Positions 1 through 8,104 of a DNA stretch of 33,801 bases are shown here, one piece after another; position 1 is the stretch's first letter; every line of letters begins with the position of its first letter. Origin of the DNA: CALJIC01 sp039805565. GTDB taxonomy: Bacteria; Chloroflexota; Chloroflexia; Chloroflexales; Roseiflexaceae. Under the pieces are notes generated by a model that was given only the letters and a program-made list of their open reading frames with translations, was not told the origin of the DNA and searched no databases. The position numbers were made by a program, and so were the translations under genes. The stretch spans positions 1 to 33,801 of the forward strand of contig JBDLTZ010000318.1 in the NCBI GenBank assembly GCA_039805565.1, read 5' to 3'.

Positions 1-16
1 CGTGGACGTCGGCCAT
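1..16 (-). CDS. Probable start of a further gene running off the left edge
   Basis: On the minus strand an ATG at position 16 is followed by codons for Ala-Asp-Val-His before the window ends. It is preceded by GAGGGAG with a 6-base gap, a good ribosome binding site. It lies about 115 bases downstream of the hybrid histidine kinase on the same strand, where a second signalling gene such as a response regulator would be common. Only five codons are visible, so no function can be given. Confidence 0.35.
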
Positions 17-130
17 CACGAGCTCCCTCACAGAGGATCACCAGAGCCGCATGATGCCATAGAACTGGACGTTCGCCACAAGCGACGCGAGTGCCGCGCC
101 ACTTCCCACCCGACCTTCTCAGACTATGGT

Positions 131-3100
131 TCAGCGATCGAGAGCGGCCCGCACCCTCGCCGCGAGATCAGCCGGAGAGAACGGCTTCTGGATCAGGAGC
201 TCATTGGCTTTCAGCGCGTCCCGGGGACCCCTGACCAGCTCAGTGTAGCCAGACATAAACACGACGCGGATACCAGGGTGCAGGGCGCGCACCTCGGTCG
301 CAGCCGCAGGCCCGCTCATCTGGGGCATCACGACATCGCTCAGCAACAGGTGGATAGTCTGCGGCGCATATGATCGAGCAACATGCACCGCCTCCAGACC
401 ATCGCCTGCCTCGAGCACTGTGTAGCCGCACGACCGCAGTATCCGGGCCGCCAGCATCCGCACCGCCGGCTCATCCTCAGCCAGCAGCACTGTCTCGGTG
501 CCGCGCTGGAGGGATGCGGAAGGCTCGTACTGCTGCTCAGCTACCACGCCACCGTTGCCGCGGGGTAAGAAGATCTTGACCACCGTGCCGTGACCGACCT
601 CGCTATAAATCCAGATCCCGCCGCCGTGCTGCTTGACAATACCGTAGCTCGTCGCCAAACCGAGCCCCGTCCCTTGCCCCGCGGGCTTGGTCGTGAAGAA
701 CGGCTCGAACAGATGTGGCCTCACCTCGGGAGCAATCCCCGCACCGGTGTCGCTCACCGCCAGCTGCACATATGCCCCTGCGGAGAGATTGGCCTGCCCC
801 TGCACGACGCTCGGGTCAAGCTCGAGATTTGTGGTCTCGATGGTCAGCACCCCGCCGTCCGGCATCGCATCACGCGCATTCACCGCCAGGTTGACCACCA
901 CCTGCTCTATCTGGCCTGGGTCGGCCACCACATGCCACAGCTCAGGCTGAAGCCGCGTCACCAGCCGGATATGCTCGCCGAGCAGGCGGCGCAGCAGAGT
1001 CTCCAGGTTAGCCACCAGGAGGTTCAGGTTGAGCGGATGCATCTCGAGGTGCTGCCGGCGCGCGAAGGCGAGCAGCTGGTGGGTGAGCTCCGCGGCCCGC
1101 TTCGTGGAGCGCTTGATCTCCATGAGATCCTCTGCCGTGGGTGAGTCCGGCGGCAGATCAGATAGTGCCAGTTCAGCGAAGCCGCCGATCCCAGTGAGCA
1201 AGTTGTTGAAGTCGTGAGCAATGCCGCCCGCCAGCTGCCCGATGCTCTCCATCTTCTGGGCCTGCAGCAGCTGCGCCTCCAGCCGCTTGCGCGCCGTGAT
1301 GTCGAGCACAAGCGCCATCGCCGCCCGCACCTGACCCGCCTCGTCGCGCAGCGGGGCGTAGTGAGTCCACAGCGTGCGCCCGGTGTGAGCGATCTCGGTG
1401 GTGATCTCCTCGCCCGCGAGCGCACGCCGGAAATGCGCCTCGGCGCGTGCCGCCGTCTCCACATCCAGCACCTCGGCAGGGGTCCGCCCCTCGATAGGCT
1501 CTCCCGTCAGGCCCAGCAGGGCTACAGCCGCCCCCTCAGCGACGAGGTAGCGCAGATCGGGGCCCACGACGAGCACCGCGGCGTCAGGGAGGTTCCGCGC
1601 GATCGCGCGGTAGAGCGCCTCGCTCTGCTGGAGCGCGTCCTCGGCAGCCTTGCGCGCGGTGATATCCTCCGAGAACACGACAATACCGCCGATTGCCCCG
1701 GCGCTGTCATACCAGGGACGGACCTCCCACTTGAGCCACTCACGGCTGCCGTCGGCGCGCACGAAGAGGTCTTCATCCGAGCGCTCGACCGCGCCCGCCA
1801 TCGCACGCCGGTGAATCACCTTCCAGCGCTCGGGCACCTCGGGAAAAACATCGTAGTGACTGCGGCCGATCACCTCGTCCCGCAGGCTGTAGTCCTGCAT
1901 CCAGCGCCGGCTGACGGCGAGATAGTGCATCTGGCGATCGAACATTGCCACGGCGGCCGGCACGTGCTCGATGAACAGACGGAAGCACTCCTCCGCGGCG
2001 CGCAGCTGCTTCTCCTGCATCTTGCGCTCGGTGACATCGCGACTAAAGCATGTCACGCCCAGCACGCGCCCTTCAACGTTGATGATCGGGTTGAGGGCCG
2101 TCTCCCAGGAGCGCATCTCGCCCGAGGACGTCCAGGTGACGCTCTCATCCAGGACCGCCTCTCCACCCAGCGCCTGCTCGTAGAGGGCCTGCATCTGGTC
2201 ACGCATCGGCTGCGGAACCCACTCCGAAGGCAGTTGCTCACCAAGCACCACCTGCGCTCCTCCGTCGTTTCCTAGATACTCCCGCTGGTTCTGGACATAG
2301 CTGGCATTCACCATCGTCAGACGCCGCTCGGTGTCAATCGCCCAGATAGAGACTCCAGCGTGATCGATCACCGCCCGCAGCAGCGCCTCGCTCTCCCGAA
2401 GGGCTACCTCGGCTCGGACACGGTCATTGATATCGTAGAGCGCGGTCAGGAGACAGTGCGCGCCCGCGAGCTGGAGGCGCTCCAGAGAGAGCAACATCCG
2501 GCGACCGTCGCCCCTGCCGCACACCTCCACATCGAGGTCTCGCACAAACCCGTCGCGCTGAAGCACCTCCAGCACCCGCGCGCGATCCTTGCTGGGGAGC
2601 CACAGCCCGATATCCGTGGGCTTCCTACCGATGACATCCGCCCGCGCGCGCCCCGCGAGGTCGAGAAACCGCTCGTTCACGTCGAGGATCCGTTCGTCGT
2701 TCTCCAGGGTGATGGCCATAGCAACCGAACTGACGCGGAAGGTGGCAGCCAGGCGGGCCTCGGACTCGCGCAGCGTCTGCTCGAGCCGCCACTGCTGGGC
2801 GATGTCCTGGAAGGTGCTCACCGCCGCAACCATACGGCCCTGCTCGTCGTGGACCGGGGCGGCGTTGACCGAAAGGGTCGTCAGCAGGCCATCGCCGCGC
2901 CGGTAGAGCATGTCCTCGTGCTGAACGATGCAATCGCCGAGCAACGCGCGGGCGAGCGGGTACTCCTCCGGCGCGTAGGGCCGCCCGTCGTGGTGGAGCG
3001 CGCCATACTGGACGTAGCCGGTGTAGTCGATGCTCGTCAGGAGCGGGTGGCCAAGCAGACGGACGGCCTCGGCGTTATGCATGAGCAGCCGCCCCGAGGG

Positions 3101-3304
3101 TGCCTCGGCAATCGCCACACCTACGGGAAGCTGGTCGAGCACAACGGGGAGGATCGAACCGATAGCGCCCGGTAGGGCGCCCCTAGAGCCACGCCGGAGC
3201 GCCTCCCGGAGCTCCGCATTCTCAGCCTCGAGGGCCGCGAGGCGTCTGCGCAGCATAGCGTTCTCCGCCACGGGGTCGGAAAGATCATCGCGAGTTGGAT
3301 GCAT
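131..3304 (-). CDS. Multi-PAS hybrid sensor histidine kinase with C-terminal receiver
   Basis: Cytoplasmic hybrid histidine kinase of about 1057 residues with no membrane segment. A short N-terminal coiled coil (about 10-40) leads into five consecutive PAS/PAC units (about 50-170, 175-300, 300-430, 430-555, 555-680), several ending in the typical D-I/V-T-x-R-K/E PAC tail. The HisKA domain carries GGIAHDFNN with the phosphoacceptor at about His697. The ATPase domain has an N box (NLAVNARDAMPDGG) and G boxes (DTGAGI, GQGTGLGLAT). The receiver has LLLSDVVMP with the acceptor at about Asp990 and a conserved lysine in IQKPF. I chose the ATG at 3304 (MHPTRDDL) because an upstream extension would overlap the preceding acetyltransferase gene and is Arg/Trp-rich noise. 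The signal is unknown. Its internal receiver suggests either a phosphorelay or self-contained output; the gene beginning at the left edge could be the partner. Confidence 0.93.
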   Translation of the reverse strand: MHPTRDDLSDPVAENAMLRRRLAALEAENAELREALRRGSRGALPGAIGSILPVVLDQLPVGVAIAEAPSGRLLMHNAEAVRLLGHPLLTSIDYTGYVQYGALHHDGRPYAPEEYPLARALLGDCIVQHEDMLYRRGDGLLTTLSVNAAPVHDEQGRMVAAVSTFQDIAQQWRLEQTLRESEARLAATFRVSSVAMAITLENDERILDVNERFLDLAGRARADVIGRKPTDIGLWLPSKDRARVLEVLQRDGFVRDLDVEVCGRGDGRRMLLSLERLQLAGAHCLLTALYDINDRVRAEVALRESEALLRAVIDHAGVSIWAIDTERRLTMVNASYVQNQREYLGNDGGAQVVLGEQLPSEWVPQPMRDQMQALYEQALGGEAVLDESVTWTSSGEMRSWETALNPIINVEGRVLGVTCFSRDVTERKMQEKQLRAAEECFRLFIEHVPAAVAMFDRQMHYLAVSRRWMQDYSLRDEVIGRSHYDVFPEVPERWKVIHRRAMAGAVERSDEDLFVRADGSREWLKWEVRPWYDSAGAIGGIVVFSEDITARKAAEDALQQSEALYRAIARNLPDAAVLVVGPDLRYLVAEGAAVALLGLTGEPIEGRTPAEVLDVETAARAEAHFRRALAGEEITTEIAHTGRTLWTHYAPLRDEAGQVRAAMALVLDITARKRLEAQLLQAQKMESIGQLAGGIAHDFNNLLTGIGGFAELALSDLPPDSPTAEDLMEIKRSTKRAAELTHQLLAFARRQHLEMHPLNLNLLVANLETLLRRLLGEHIRLVTRLQPELWHVVADPGQIEQVVVNLAVNARDAMPDGGVLTIETTNLELDPSVVQGQANLSAGAYVQLAVSDTGAGIAPEVRPHLFEPFFTTKPAGQGTGLGLATSYGIVKQHGGGIWIYSEVGHGTVVKIFLPRGNGGVVAEQQYEPSASLQRGTETVLLAEDEPAVRMLAARILRSCGYTVLEAGDGLEAVHVARSYAPQTIHLLLSDVVMPQMSGPAAATEVRALHPGIRVVFMSGYTELVRGPRDALKANELLIQKPFSPADLAARVRAALDR

Positions 3305-3335
3305 GGGAAGTCTCGCTCTCCAACGAACAGCGCAT

Positions 3336-3974
3336 CTACCCCTGTCCCACCTCACGCTCGGCCTCGTTCGGGCGGAACATGCACCAGACACGCAGATCGT
3401 CCAACACCACCTCGGCCGCCACGTGGTAGCCAAGGCTCTTGTAGAGCGGCACGTTGTTGGGGTTCTCAGTGTCCAGCCCCACATCTACAGTGCGCGGGTG
3501 AGCGCTCGCGCGGGCGTGGACCTCCTCCAGCAGCCGCCCATAGCTGCGGCCGTGCGACTCGGGGCGCACGCCGATCGCACTGACGTAGAACATCGGCTGC
3601 CGCGGCAGGTGGCTGTCCACCAGCGCGGCGTAGCGCTCGATCCGCCCCGCCGCCTCCTTGCCCACCGAGCGGGCCAGCGCGCGGTACATCTCCGTCAGCG
3701 CCTCGGGCCACTCCGCGGCGTCGGGTCTGGATATGCACGCGACAGCGGCGAGACGCGTGCGCAGGACGAGGCCGAGCAGCAGCCAGCCGAGCTGGAGGTT
3801 CACCTCGCACGAGAAGCGGAAGAAGTCGCGCATCACCGCGCCCCGCGGGCGCTCCTGGCCGCCGGACAGATAGTCCATCAGCGGGTCGGCCGCGAAGGCT
3901 CGCGCCAGCACCCCCACTGCCTCGCCCAGCCGCTCGCGCGGCACGTCGATCACCCCAGGCGCCAAACGGCTCAC
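3336..3974 (-). CDS. GNAT-family N-acetyltransferase
   Basis: Predicted acetyl-CoA-dependent N-acetyltransferase of 212 residues. The acetyl-CoA binding motif A is visible as YVSAIGVRPESHGRSYGRLL at about residues 145-165, followed by LDTENPNNVPLYKSLGYHV, the usual motif B region. The substrate cannot be inferred; the family covers antibiotics, polyamines, peptides and protein N-termini. I chose a GTG start at 3974 because GAGG lies 6 bases upstream and the frame further upstream is low-quality sequence derived from short repeats. The histidine kinase starts 31 bases after its stop on the same strand, so the two may be co-transcribed. Confidence 0.85.
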   Translation of the reverse strand: MSRLAPGVIDVPRERLGEAVGVLARAFAADPLMDYLSGGQERPRGAVMRDFFRFSCEVNLQLGWLLLGLVLRTRLAAVACISRPDAAEWPEALTEMYRALARSVGKEAAGRIERYAALVDSHLPRQPMFYVSAIGVRPESHGRSYGRLLEEVHARASAHPRTVDVGLDTENPNNVPLYKSLGYHVAAEVVLDDLRVWCMFRPNEAEREVGQG

Positions 3975-4032
3975 GCAACACCTCACCGCACGCCGTCGCT
4001 CCTGAAGGGGAGAGCAAGCTCCGGGCCTACGC

Positions 4033-4060
4033 GTTGAGTGCTGAGGGGTGGGTGCTGCGT
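4033..4060. repeat. Degenerate heptamer repeat tract
   Basis: Four consecutive 7-base units read GTTGAGT, GCTGAGG, GGTGGGT, GCTGCGT. On the complementary strand the first two are ACTCAAC and CCTCAGC, variants of the CTCA-containing heptamer seen elsewhere in this window. Confidence 0.5.
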
Positions 4061-4223
4061 CTCGAATCGAGAGCCGTGAGGGCTGTCGAGCATCGTGATA
4101 CCGTACTGTACCATTCGCCGCCCCCAGTTGTATAGCGGCGGAGAAAGATAGCTCGGGTACGCTATACTTCAAGTGGCTCGCCGCACATCGCCGGGCGCTG
4201 CTCGAGGGGGTGGTGAGGCGCGT

Positions 4224-4258
4224 GTCTTGAGGATTGAGCCTTGAGTCTTGAGGTACGA
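4224..4258. repeat. Tandem heptamer repeat (NNNTTGA, five units)
   Basis: Units GTCTTGA, GGATTGA, GCCTTGA, GTCTTGA, GGTACGA follow each other without gaps. The last is degenerate. The complement gives TCAAGAC/TCAAGGC/TCAATCC, the same family as the other heptamer tracts. Confidence 0.7.
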
Positions 4259-4300
4259 ACCGGGAGTGTTGCAGCGCGAAGCAGCTTTCTTGGGCCACAA

Positions 4301-4360
4301 AAGCCACAGAGGCCCTGTAGAGGGGTCTACCCTCTCAGACCTCTGTGGCCTCTGTGGCTT
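4301..4360 (-). terminator. 14-bp stem hairpin downstream of the isochorismatase-fold gene
   Basis: AAGCCACAGAGGCC (4301-4314) pairs perfectly with GGCCTCTGTGGCTT (4347-4360). Inside the loop a second stem AGAGGG/CCCTCT (4319-4324 with 4330-4335) can form. On the minus strand the stem is followed by TTTTGTGG, a short U-run, 14 bases after the stop of the hydrolase gene, so it is a plausible intrinsic terminator. The right arm also contains a tandem CCTCTGTGG repeat, so it may instead be a dispersed repeat. Confidence 0.55.
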
Positions 4361-4363
4361 CTA

Positions 4364-4384
4364 CGCTCAGCCCTCAGCGCTCCA
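4364..4384. repeat. Heptamer repeat tract spanning a stop codon
   Basis: Units CGCTCAG, CCCTCAG, CGCTCCA are in tandem. The stop codon of the minus-strand hydrolase gene (complement of TCA at 4374-4376) lies inside the second unit. Confidence 0.6.
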
Positions 4385-4928
4385 GTTCGACCTCCGCCGC
4401 CGCCTGGACCAGCACCTCGTGCTCGCCGCCGCCGAAGCCATCCTCGGCACCAAAGCCGTCCAGCACAACGTTGTAGTAGCCGATGCTCTGCGGGGCTGTC
4501 AGAAAACGGTTGTCGGTGGTGGTGTGCGCGTCGCCCACGAGCACCACGTCGTAGCCGAGGCTGACGGCGCGCCGGCAGGTCATCTCGACACACGCGTCGG
4601 TCTTGCAGCCGCAGATCACCAATCGTCGGATGCCCAGTGCGCTGAGCTTGTCGTGCAGCGTGGTGTGGTAGAACGAGTCGGCGTAGGCCTTGCGCAGGCG
4701 CAGGTCGCCCGGCCGCGCCTCGAGCGCCGGATGGAGCTGCCAGTCGTCGCTCTCGACCGGGGCGACGTCATTATCTTGGATGTAGATAACCGGCAGCCCT
4801 GCTGCGCGGGCTCGGTCAGTAAGGAGCTTGATGCGGCCGACGGTGGCGGCTCCCTCGTAGACGGGCTTCGGGCCTTCGATCAGGCCGACCTGAACATCGA
4901 CCACGAGAACGGCGGTGTGTGTATCCAA
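4374..4928 (-). CDS. Isochorismatase-fold cysteine hydrolase
   Basis: Cysteine hydrolase of 184 residues, the usual length for single-domain isochorismatase/nicotinamidase relatives. The catalytic triad is visible: Asp11 in VLVVDVQ, Lys80 in LRLRKAYADSF, and Cys113 in CGCKTDACVEMTCR. The cis-peptide region before the cysteine (VICGCKTD) is typical. Members hydrolyse amides, ureas or vinyl ethers; the metal-binding pattern of a true nicotinamidase (DxHxxxH) is not obvious, so nicotinamide is not a safe guess. The start is a TTG at 4928, preceded by GAGGAG 9 bases upstream. The gene stands alone, and its stop lies in a heptamer repeat followed by a hairpin. Confidence 0.88.
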   Translation of the reverse strand: MDTHTAVLVVDVQVGLIEGPKPVYEGAATVGRIKLLTDRARAAGLPVIYIQDNDVAPVESDDWQLHPALEARPGDLRLRKAYADSFYHTTLHDKLSALGIRRLVICGCKTDACVEMTCRRAVSLGYDVVLVGDAHTTTDNRFLTAPQSIGYYNVVLDGFGAEDGFGGGEHEVLVQAAAEVELER

Positions 4929-5113
4929 GCGGGTGTACTCCTCGTTTTTCGTCAGACACTCCGGCGACAGTCAAGAGCGAGCAGCGGGTGGTGTGACATC
5001 ACAGGCTCCTTTCCACCGGGGAGTGGCACGAGAGGACCACACAGTGTCACCACGGATCATCCCCGGGAGCGTACCATACGGGACAGGCCGCCAGCATCAG
5101 CCCTTCGGCGTAG

Positions 5114-5119
5114 TACAAT
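5114..5119 (+). promoter_or_regulatory. Possible -10 element upstream of the 5174 gene
   Basis: TACAAT lies 54 bases upstream of the ATG at 5174. No convincing -35 is found at 16-18 bases, so this is weak. Confidence 0.25.
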
Positions 5120-5173
5120 CTCGGAGCGCGCCTCACCGCGCAGCCACGTCGCTCGCTCCACGAAAGGCCACCC

Positions 5174-5656
5174 ATGGCAGGCAGGAAGCGGCTCCTGATC
5201 AACTGGGTCTACTACCAGCCGATCGGCCACGCGATCGAGGCCTACCGCTACGCCCAGTTCTGGCACAACCAGCACCCCGAGCTCGAGATCGCCGTCGCCC
5301 TGAACGCCCGCAGCGCAGTGGACCTCGCGCGGTGCCTGCCCGCCGTCAGCGCCGTCTACCCCGTCGACCTGGAGACCAACCGCACGGCGCCGCTGTCATT
5401 CTGGCGCACGCTCATCCAGGAGCTCGCCGCGGCGTTCGAGGGTGTGGAGATCGTGCTGCTGGGCGCCCTCGACCCGCGGCGGTCAATGACGCACCGCGTT
5501 ATAGTCGAGCGTCGCATCACCTACCACGAGTGCGCCCGCCGCCACTACCGCGCCATGCTCCCGCGCCTCGGGATCGCCGAGGGCCAGCCATTCATGGAGG
5601 GGTGGCCCGAGGTGCTCGCGCCGGATTTCCTGTTTGCCCGAAGGGACCAGCTATGA
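5174..5656 (+). CDS. Short protein resembling a truncated glycosyltransferase-9-like fold
   Basis: A 160-residue protein with AAAGG just upstream of its ATG. The N-terminal part (LLINWVYYQPIGHAIEAYR, then LEIAVALNARSAVDLARCLP and VSAVYPVDLE) looks like the first Rossmann unit of a GT-B fold related to family 9 glycosyltransferases. Residues about 70-105 (LSFWRTLIQELAAAF, VEIVLLGALDPRRSMT) resemble a sequence from the second domain of such enzymes. At 160 residues it is less than half the usual length, so an internal deletion has probably fused the two ends and the protein is unlikely to be an active transferase. This reading is from pattern recognition only. Its TGA overlaps the ATG of the patatin-like gene (ATGA), so the two are probably translationally coupled. 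Confidence 0.6.
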   Translation: MAGRKRLLINWVYYQPIGHAIEAYRYAQFWHNQHPELEIAVALNARSAVDLARCLPAVSAVYPVDLETNRTAPLSFWRTLIQELAAAFEGVEIVLLGALDPRRSMTHRVIVERRITYHECARRHYRAMLPRLGIAEGQPFMEGWPEVLAPDFLFARRDQL

Positions 5657-8001
5657 GCGCAGCAAGCGCGCCCCCGCCCCCCACGCCTGAGTTCACCAAC
5701 CCCACCGAGGAGTGCGACCTGGTGATGAAGGGCGGCATCACCAGCGGCGTCGTCTACCCGCGCGTGGTCATCGAGCTCGCGCGGCGCACCTACCGCTTCC
5801 GCTCGATCGGCGGCACCTCTGCCGGCGCGATCGCCGCGGCCGTCACCGCCGCCGCGGAGTACGGCCGGGACAAGGGCGGCTTCCAGAAGCTCGAGCTCGT
5901 GGTGGATCAGCTTGGCCAGAGCGGCTTCCTCGCCAACCTGTTCCAGCCCGCGCCCGAGCTGCGCCCGCTGCTCAACACCTTCGTCGACTACCTCGAGGCG
6001 CACCGCATCGGCATGCGGGAGGACCCTGCGCCCGGCGGCGAGGGGCTGGACGGGCTCGCCGCCCGCGCTCTGCTCCGACACCTGAAGCCGGCGGCAAGGC
6101 GTACCGCCTCACAGGGCCTCGCACTGCTGCGCCGCCACGCGCCGGGGAGCATCGCGCGCGGCGGCGAGCGCGGCGGAGGGCTCGGGGCGCGCTACGGCGC
6201 GCTCGCGGGCGGCGGCCTGGCTCTGGTCGCCTCCCTGATCGCCCTGGCCACCTGTCTCGTCGCCCGCGTCCCGATCGGCCCTGACCTGCTGCTCGCCCTG
6301 GCCGCGCCGGTGCTCGTCTTCGCCGCTCTGGGTGCTTGGGCCGGGCGCAGCGTCGGGCGGGATGTCGGCGCCGCCGCCCAGGTCAGCCTCGACACCGCGG
6401 GCCTGCTCCAGAGACAGGTGCCAGCCAACCTGTACGGCATCTGCAGCGGCCTCACCGTGGACGGGCACGCCCGCAACGCGGTCATCACCGATACCAGCGG
6501 CACCTACGCCGGGCTCACGGACTGGCTCGCCGACACGCTCGATCACCTCGCAGGGATCGAGCTGAAGCGCACGCCGCTCACCTTCGGGCAGCTCCGCTAC
6601 CACAAGCTGCCGGGCGGCACCGACGTCGGCATCACGCTCCGAATGGTCACCACCAACCTCTCGCAGAAGCAGCCCTACGTCGTGCCGTTCGAGAGCGACC
6701 TGTTCCTGTTCAGCGAGCAGGAGATGGCGCGCCTCTTCCCGCCCCACGTCGTCCGTCACATGGTCGCTCGCGCCCGGCGCAGCGAGCGCCTCGAGCGCAG
6801 GTTCGTCGGCGTGTACGGCCCGCCGTCCGGCGGGGCGGCGGGCGACGAGGCGCGACAGGACTGGTACATCCCCTACGACAACGGCGTCGAAACCCACCGG
6901 CTGCGCTTCCTCCCCCGCGGGGATGACCTGCCGGTGGTGGTGGGCATGCGTATGAGCCTCAGCTTCCCGGTCCTACTCAGCGCCGTGCCGCTCTGGTCGA
7001 TCAGCGGCGCCGCCTACGCCGAGCAGGACCAGCAGCAGGAGGCCATGGCGAAGCGCGCCGGCGCAGCAGCCAAGTCCGCCGAAGCGCCCATGCGCCTCGA
7101 GACGCGCCATCTTCAGCGCAACTGGTTCAGCGACGGCGGTATCTGCAGCAACTTCCCGATCCACTTCTTTGACCGCTGGTTCCCGCCGCGCCCGACCTTC
7201 GGCATCAACATCGACGAGCTCCCCGAGCAGGTCAGCCCGCACAGCCCCAAGGTGCTCGACTACGTCGGCGGCGCGCCCGAGATGCAGGACGAAGACCAGG
7301 CCGAGCGGAGCAAGTACACCGGCGCCGTCTACATGCCGCGCTCCTACCCGCACGACTGGCTCGGCCCGCGCTGGAGCCCGCTCGAGGCGAACCTGCCGAA
7401 GTTCCTCCGGTCGATCCTCGACACCTCGCTGAGCTACCGCGACACCATGCAGTCGCTGCTGCCCAGCTACGCCGACCGCATCGTCACCGTGCGGCTCACG
7501 AAGCGCGAGGGCGGGCTGAACCTGAACATGGACCCCACAACGATCGCGGATATCACGGAGAAGGGCGCGCGCGCGGGGCAGGAGATCCTGGAGCAGTTCA
7601 ACCTCCAGCACCACCAGTGGGTGCGCCTGCGCCTGCTGCTGAACGAGCTGGAGGAGCAGATGGTGGACCTGCGGGCGAGCATCAAGCTCGAGGTGCCGCC
7701 GGAGGAGTGGGCGGCGATCGAGCGACAGCTGGCCGCCACACTGCGCGTGCTGAATCTGGAGGAGCGGCCGGGCGACCAGCACCGCGCCACGAACCTGGTG
7801 CAGCAGCTGATCGCCGACGAGCGAGAGGCCTCGGCGCGCTTCCCCTATCCCCGCAGCAGAGCCTTCGGCGAGCGCGAGTCGCTGCGGCTCAACCTTCTGC
7901 TGGTGCTGATCGAGCTGTGGGGACGCGACCAGGACGGGGTGTTCCGCAAGGACGGGCCGCGCACCAACCGCCTCAACCTGCGCGTCACGCCCGATCTCTG
8001 A
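5653..8001 (+). CDS. Large patatin-like phospholipase with internal membrane hairpin
   Basis: Predicted serine lipid acyl hydrolase of 782 residues. The oxyanion region is MKGGITSGVVYP (25-36), the nucleophile elbow is GGTSAGA with Ser56, and the second dyad residue is about Asp494 in FSDGGICSNFP. About 440 residues separate the dyad, far more than in a minimal patatin domain. This insert contains two hydrophobic segments (about 186-208 and 213-233) that form a likely membrane hairpin. The C-terminal third (about 600-780) is charged and helical. The ATG at 5653 overlaps the stop of the upstream gene; the frame stays open further upstream, but that part reads as Arg/Pro-rich shadow. A large patatin-like family with this N-terminal signature is known in actinobacteria and proteobacteria, but its role is not settled. 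The likely substrate is phospholipid or acylglycerol at the inner face of the membrane. Confidence 0.85.
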   Translation: MSAASAPPPPTPEFTNPTEECDLVMKGGITSGVVYPRVVIELARRTYRFRSIGGTSAGAIAAAVTAAAEYGRDKGGFQKLELVVDQLGQSGFLANLFQPAPELRPLLNTFVDYLEAHRIGMREDPAPGGEGLDGLAARALLRHLKPAARRTASQGLALLRRHAPGSIARGGERGGGLGARYGALAGGGLALVASLIALATCLVARVPIGPDLLLALAAPVLVFAALGAWAGRSVGRDVGAAAQVSLDTAGLLQRQVPANLYGICSGLTVDGHARNAVITDTSGTYAGLTDWLADTLDHLAGIELKRTPLTFGQLRYHKLPGGTDVGITLRMVTTNLSQKQPYVVPFESDLFLFSEQEMARLFPPHVVRHMVARARRSERLERRFVGVYGPPSGGAAGDEARQDWYIPYDNGVETHRLRFLPRGDDLPVVVGMRMSLSFPVLLSAVPLWSISGAAYAEQDQQQEAMAKRAGAAAKSAEAPMRLETRHLQRNWFSDGGICSNFPIHFFDRWFPPRPTFGINIDELPEQVSPHSPKVLDYVGGAPEMQDEDQAERSKYTGAVYMPRSYPHDWLGPRWSPLEANLPKFLRSILDTSLSYRDTMQSLLPSYADRIVTVRLTKREGGLNLNMDPTTIADITEKGARAGQEILEQFNLQHHQWVRLRLLLNELEEQMVDLRASIKLEVPPEEWAAIERQLAATLRVLNLEERPGDQHRATNLVQQLIADEREASARFPYPRSRAFGERESLRLNLLLVLIELWGRDQDGVFRKDGPRTNRLNLRVTPDL

Positions 8002-8048
8002 CGAGGGGCAGGGGGCAGAGCCTCGGCGTCTCCGCCACCCGGGAGGGA

Positions 8049-8070
8049 CAGGGAGGGCATGCCCTCCCTG
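8049..8070. terminator. Perfect 22-bp palindrome between convergent genes
   Basis: CAGGGAGGGCA (8049-8059) is followed directly by its reverse complement. It lies between the ends of the patatin-like gene (plus) and the epimerase gene (minus), so a bidirectional terminator is the natural reading, though no U-tract follows on either strand. Confidence 0.55.
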
Positions 8071-8104
8071 AGCTACTCACCACACCATTCGATCTGGTGG
8101 AACC

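Larger units (their letters stand above)
3975..4373. other. Intergenic region rich in short repeats and a large hairpin
   Basis: About 400 bases without a credible gene. From left to right it holds two heptamer-repeat tracts (4033-4060 and 4224-4258), a weak minus-strand promoter candidate between them (TTGAAG at 4167-4172 and TATCTT at 4145-4150, 16-base spacing) that could serve the acetyltransferase, and a 14-bp hairpin at 4301-4360. Open frames here read as repeat-derived low-complexity protein. Confidence 0.6.

Noticed and set aside
3975..4307. Longer acetyltransferase starting near 4307
   Set aside because: The extra residues derive from heptamer-type repeats and a hairpin, with no family similarity; the GTG at 3974 has a good ribosome binding site.
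4915..5652. N-terminal extension of the patatin-like gene
   Set aside because: The frame is open upstream, but the extension is Arg/Pro-rich, overlaps the 5174-5656 gene throughout, and the ATG at 5653 fits an ATGA overlap just before the conserved catalytic domain.
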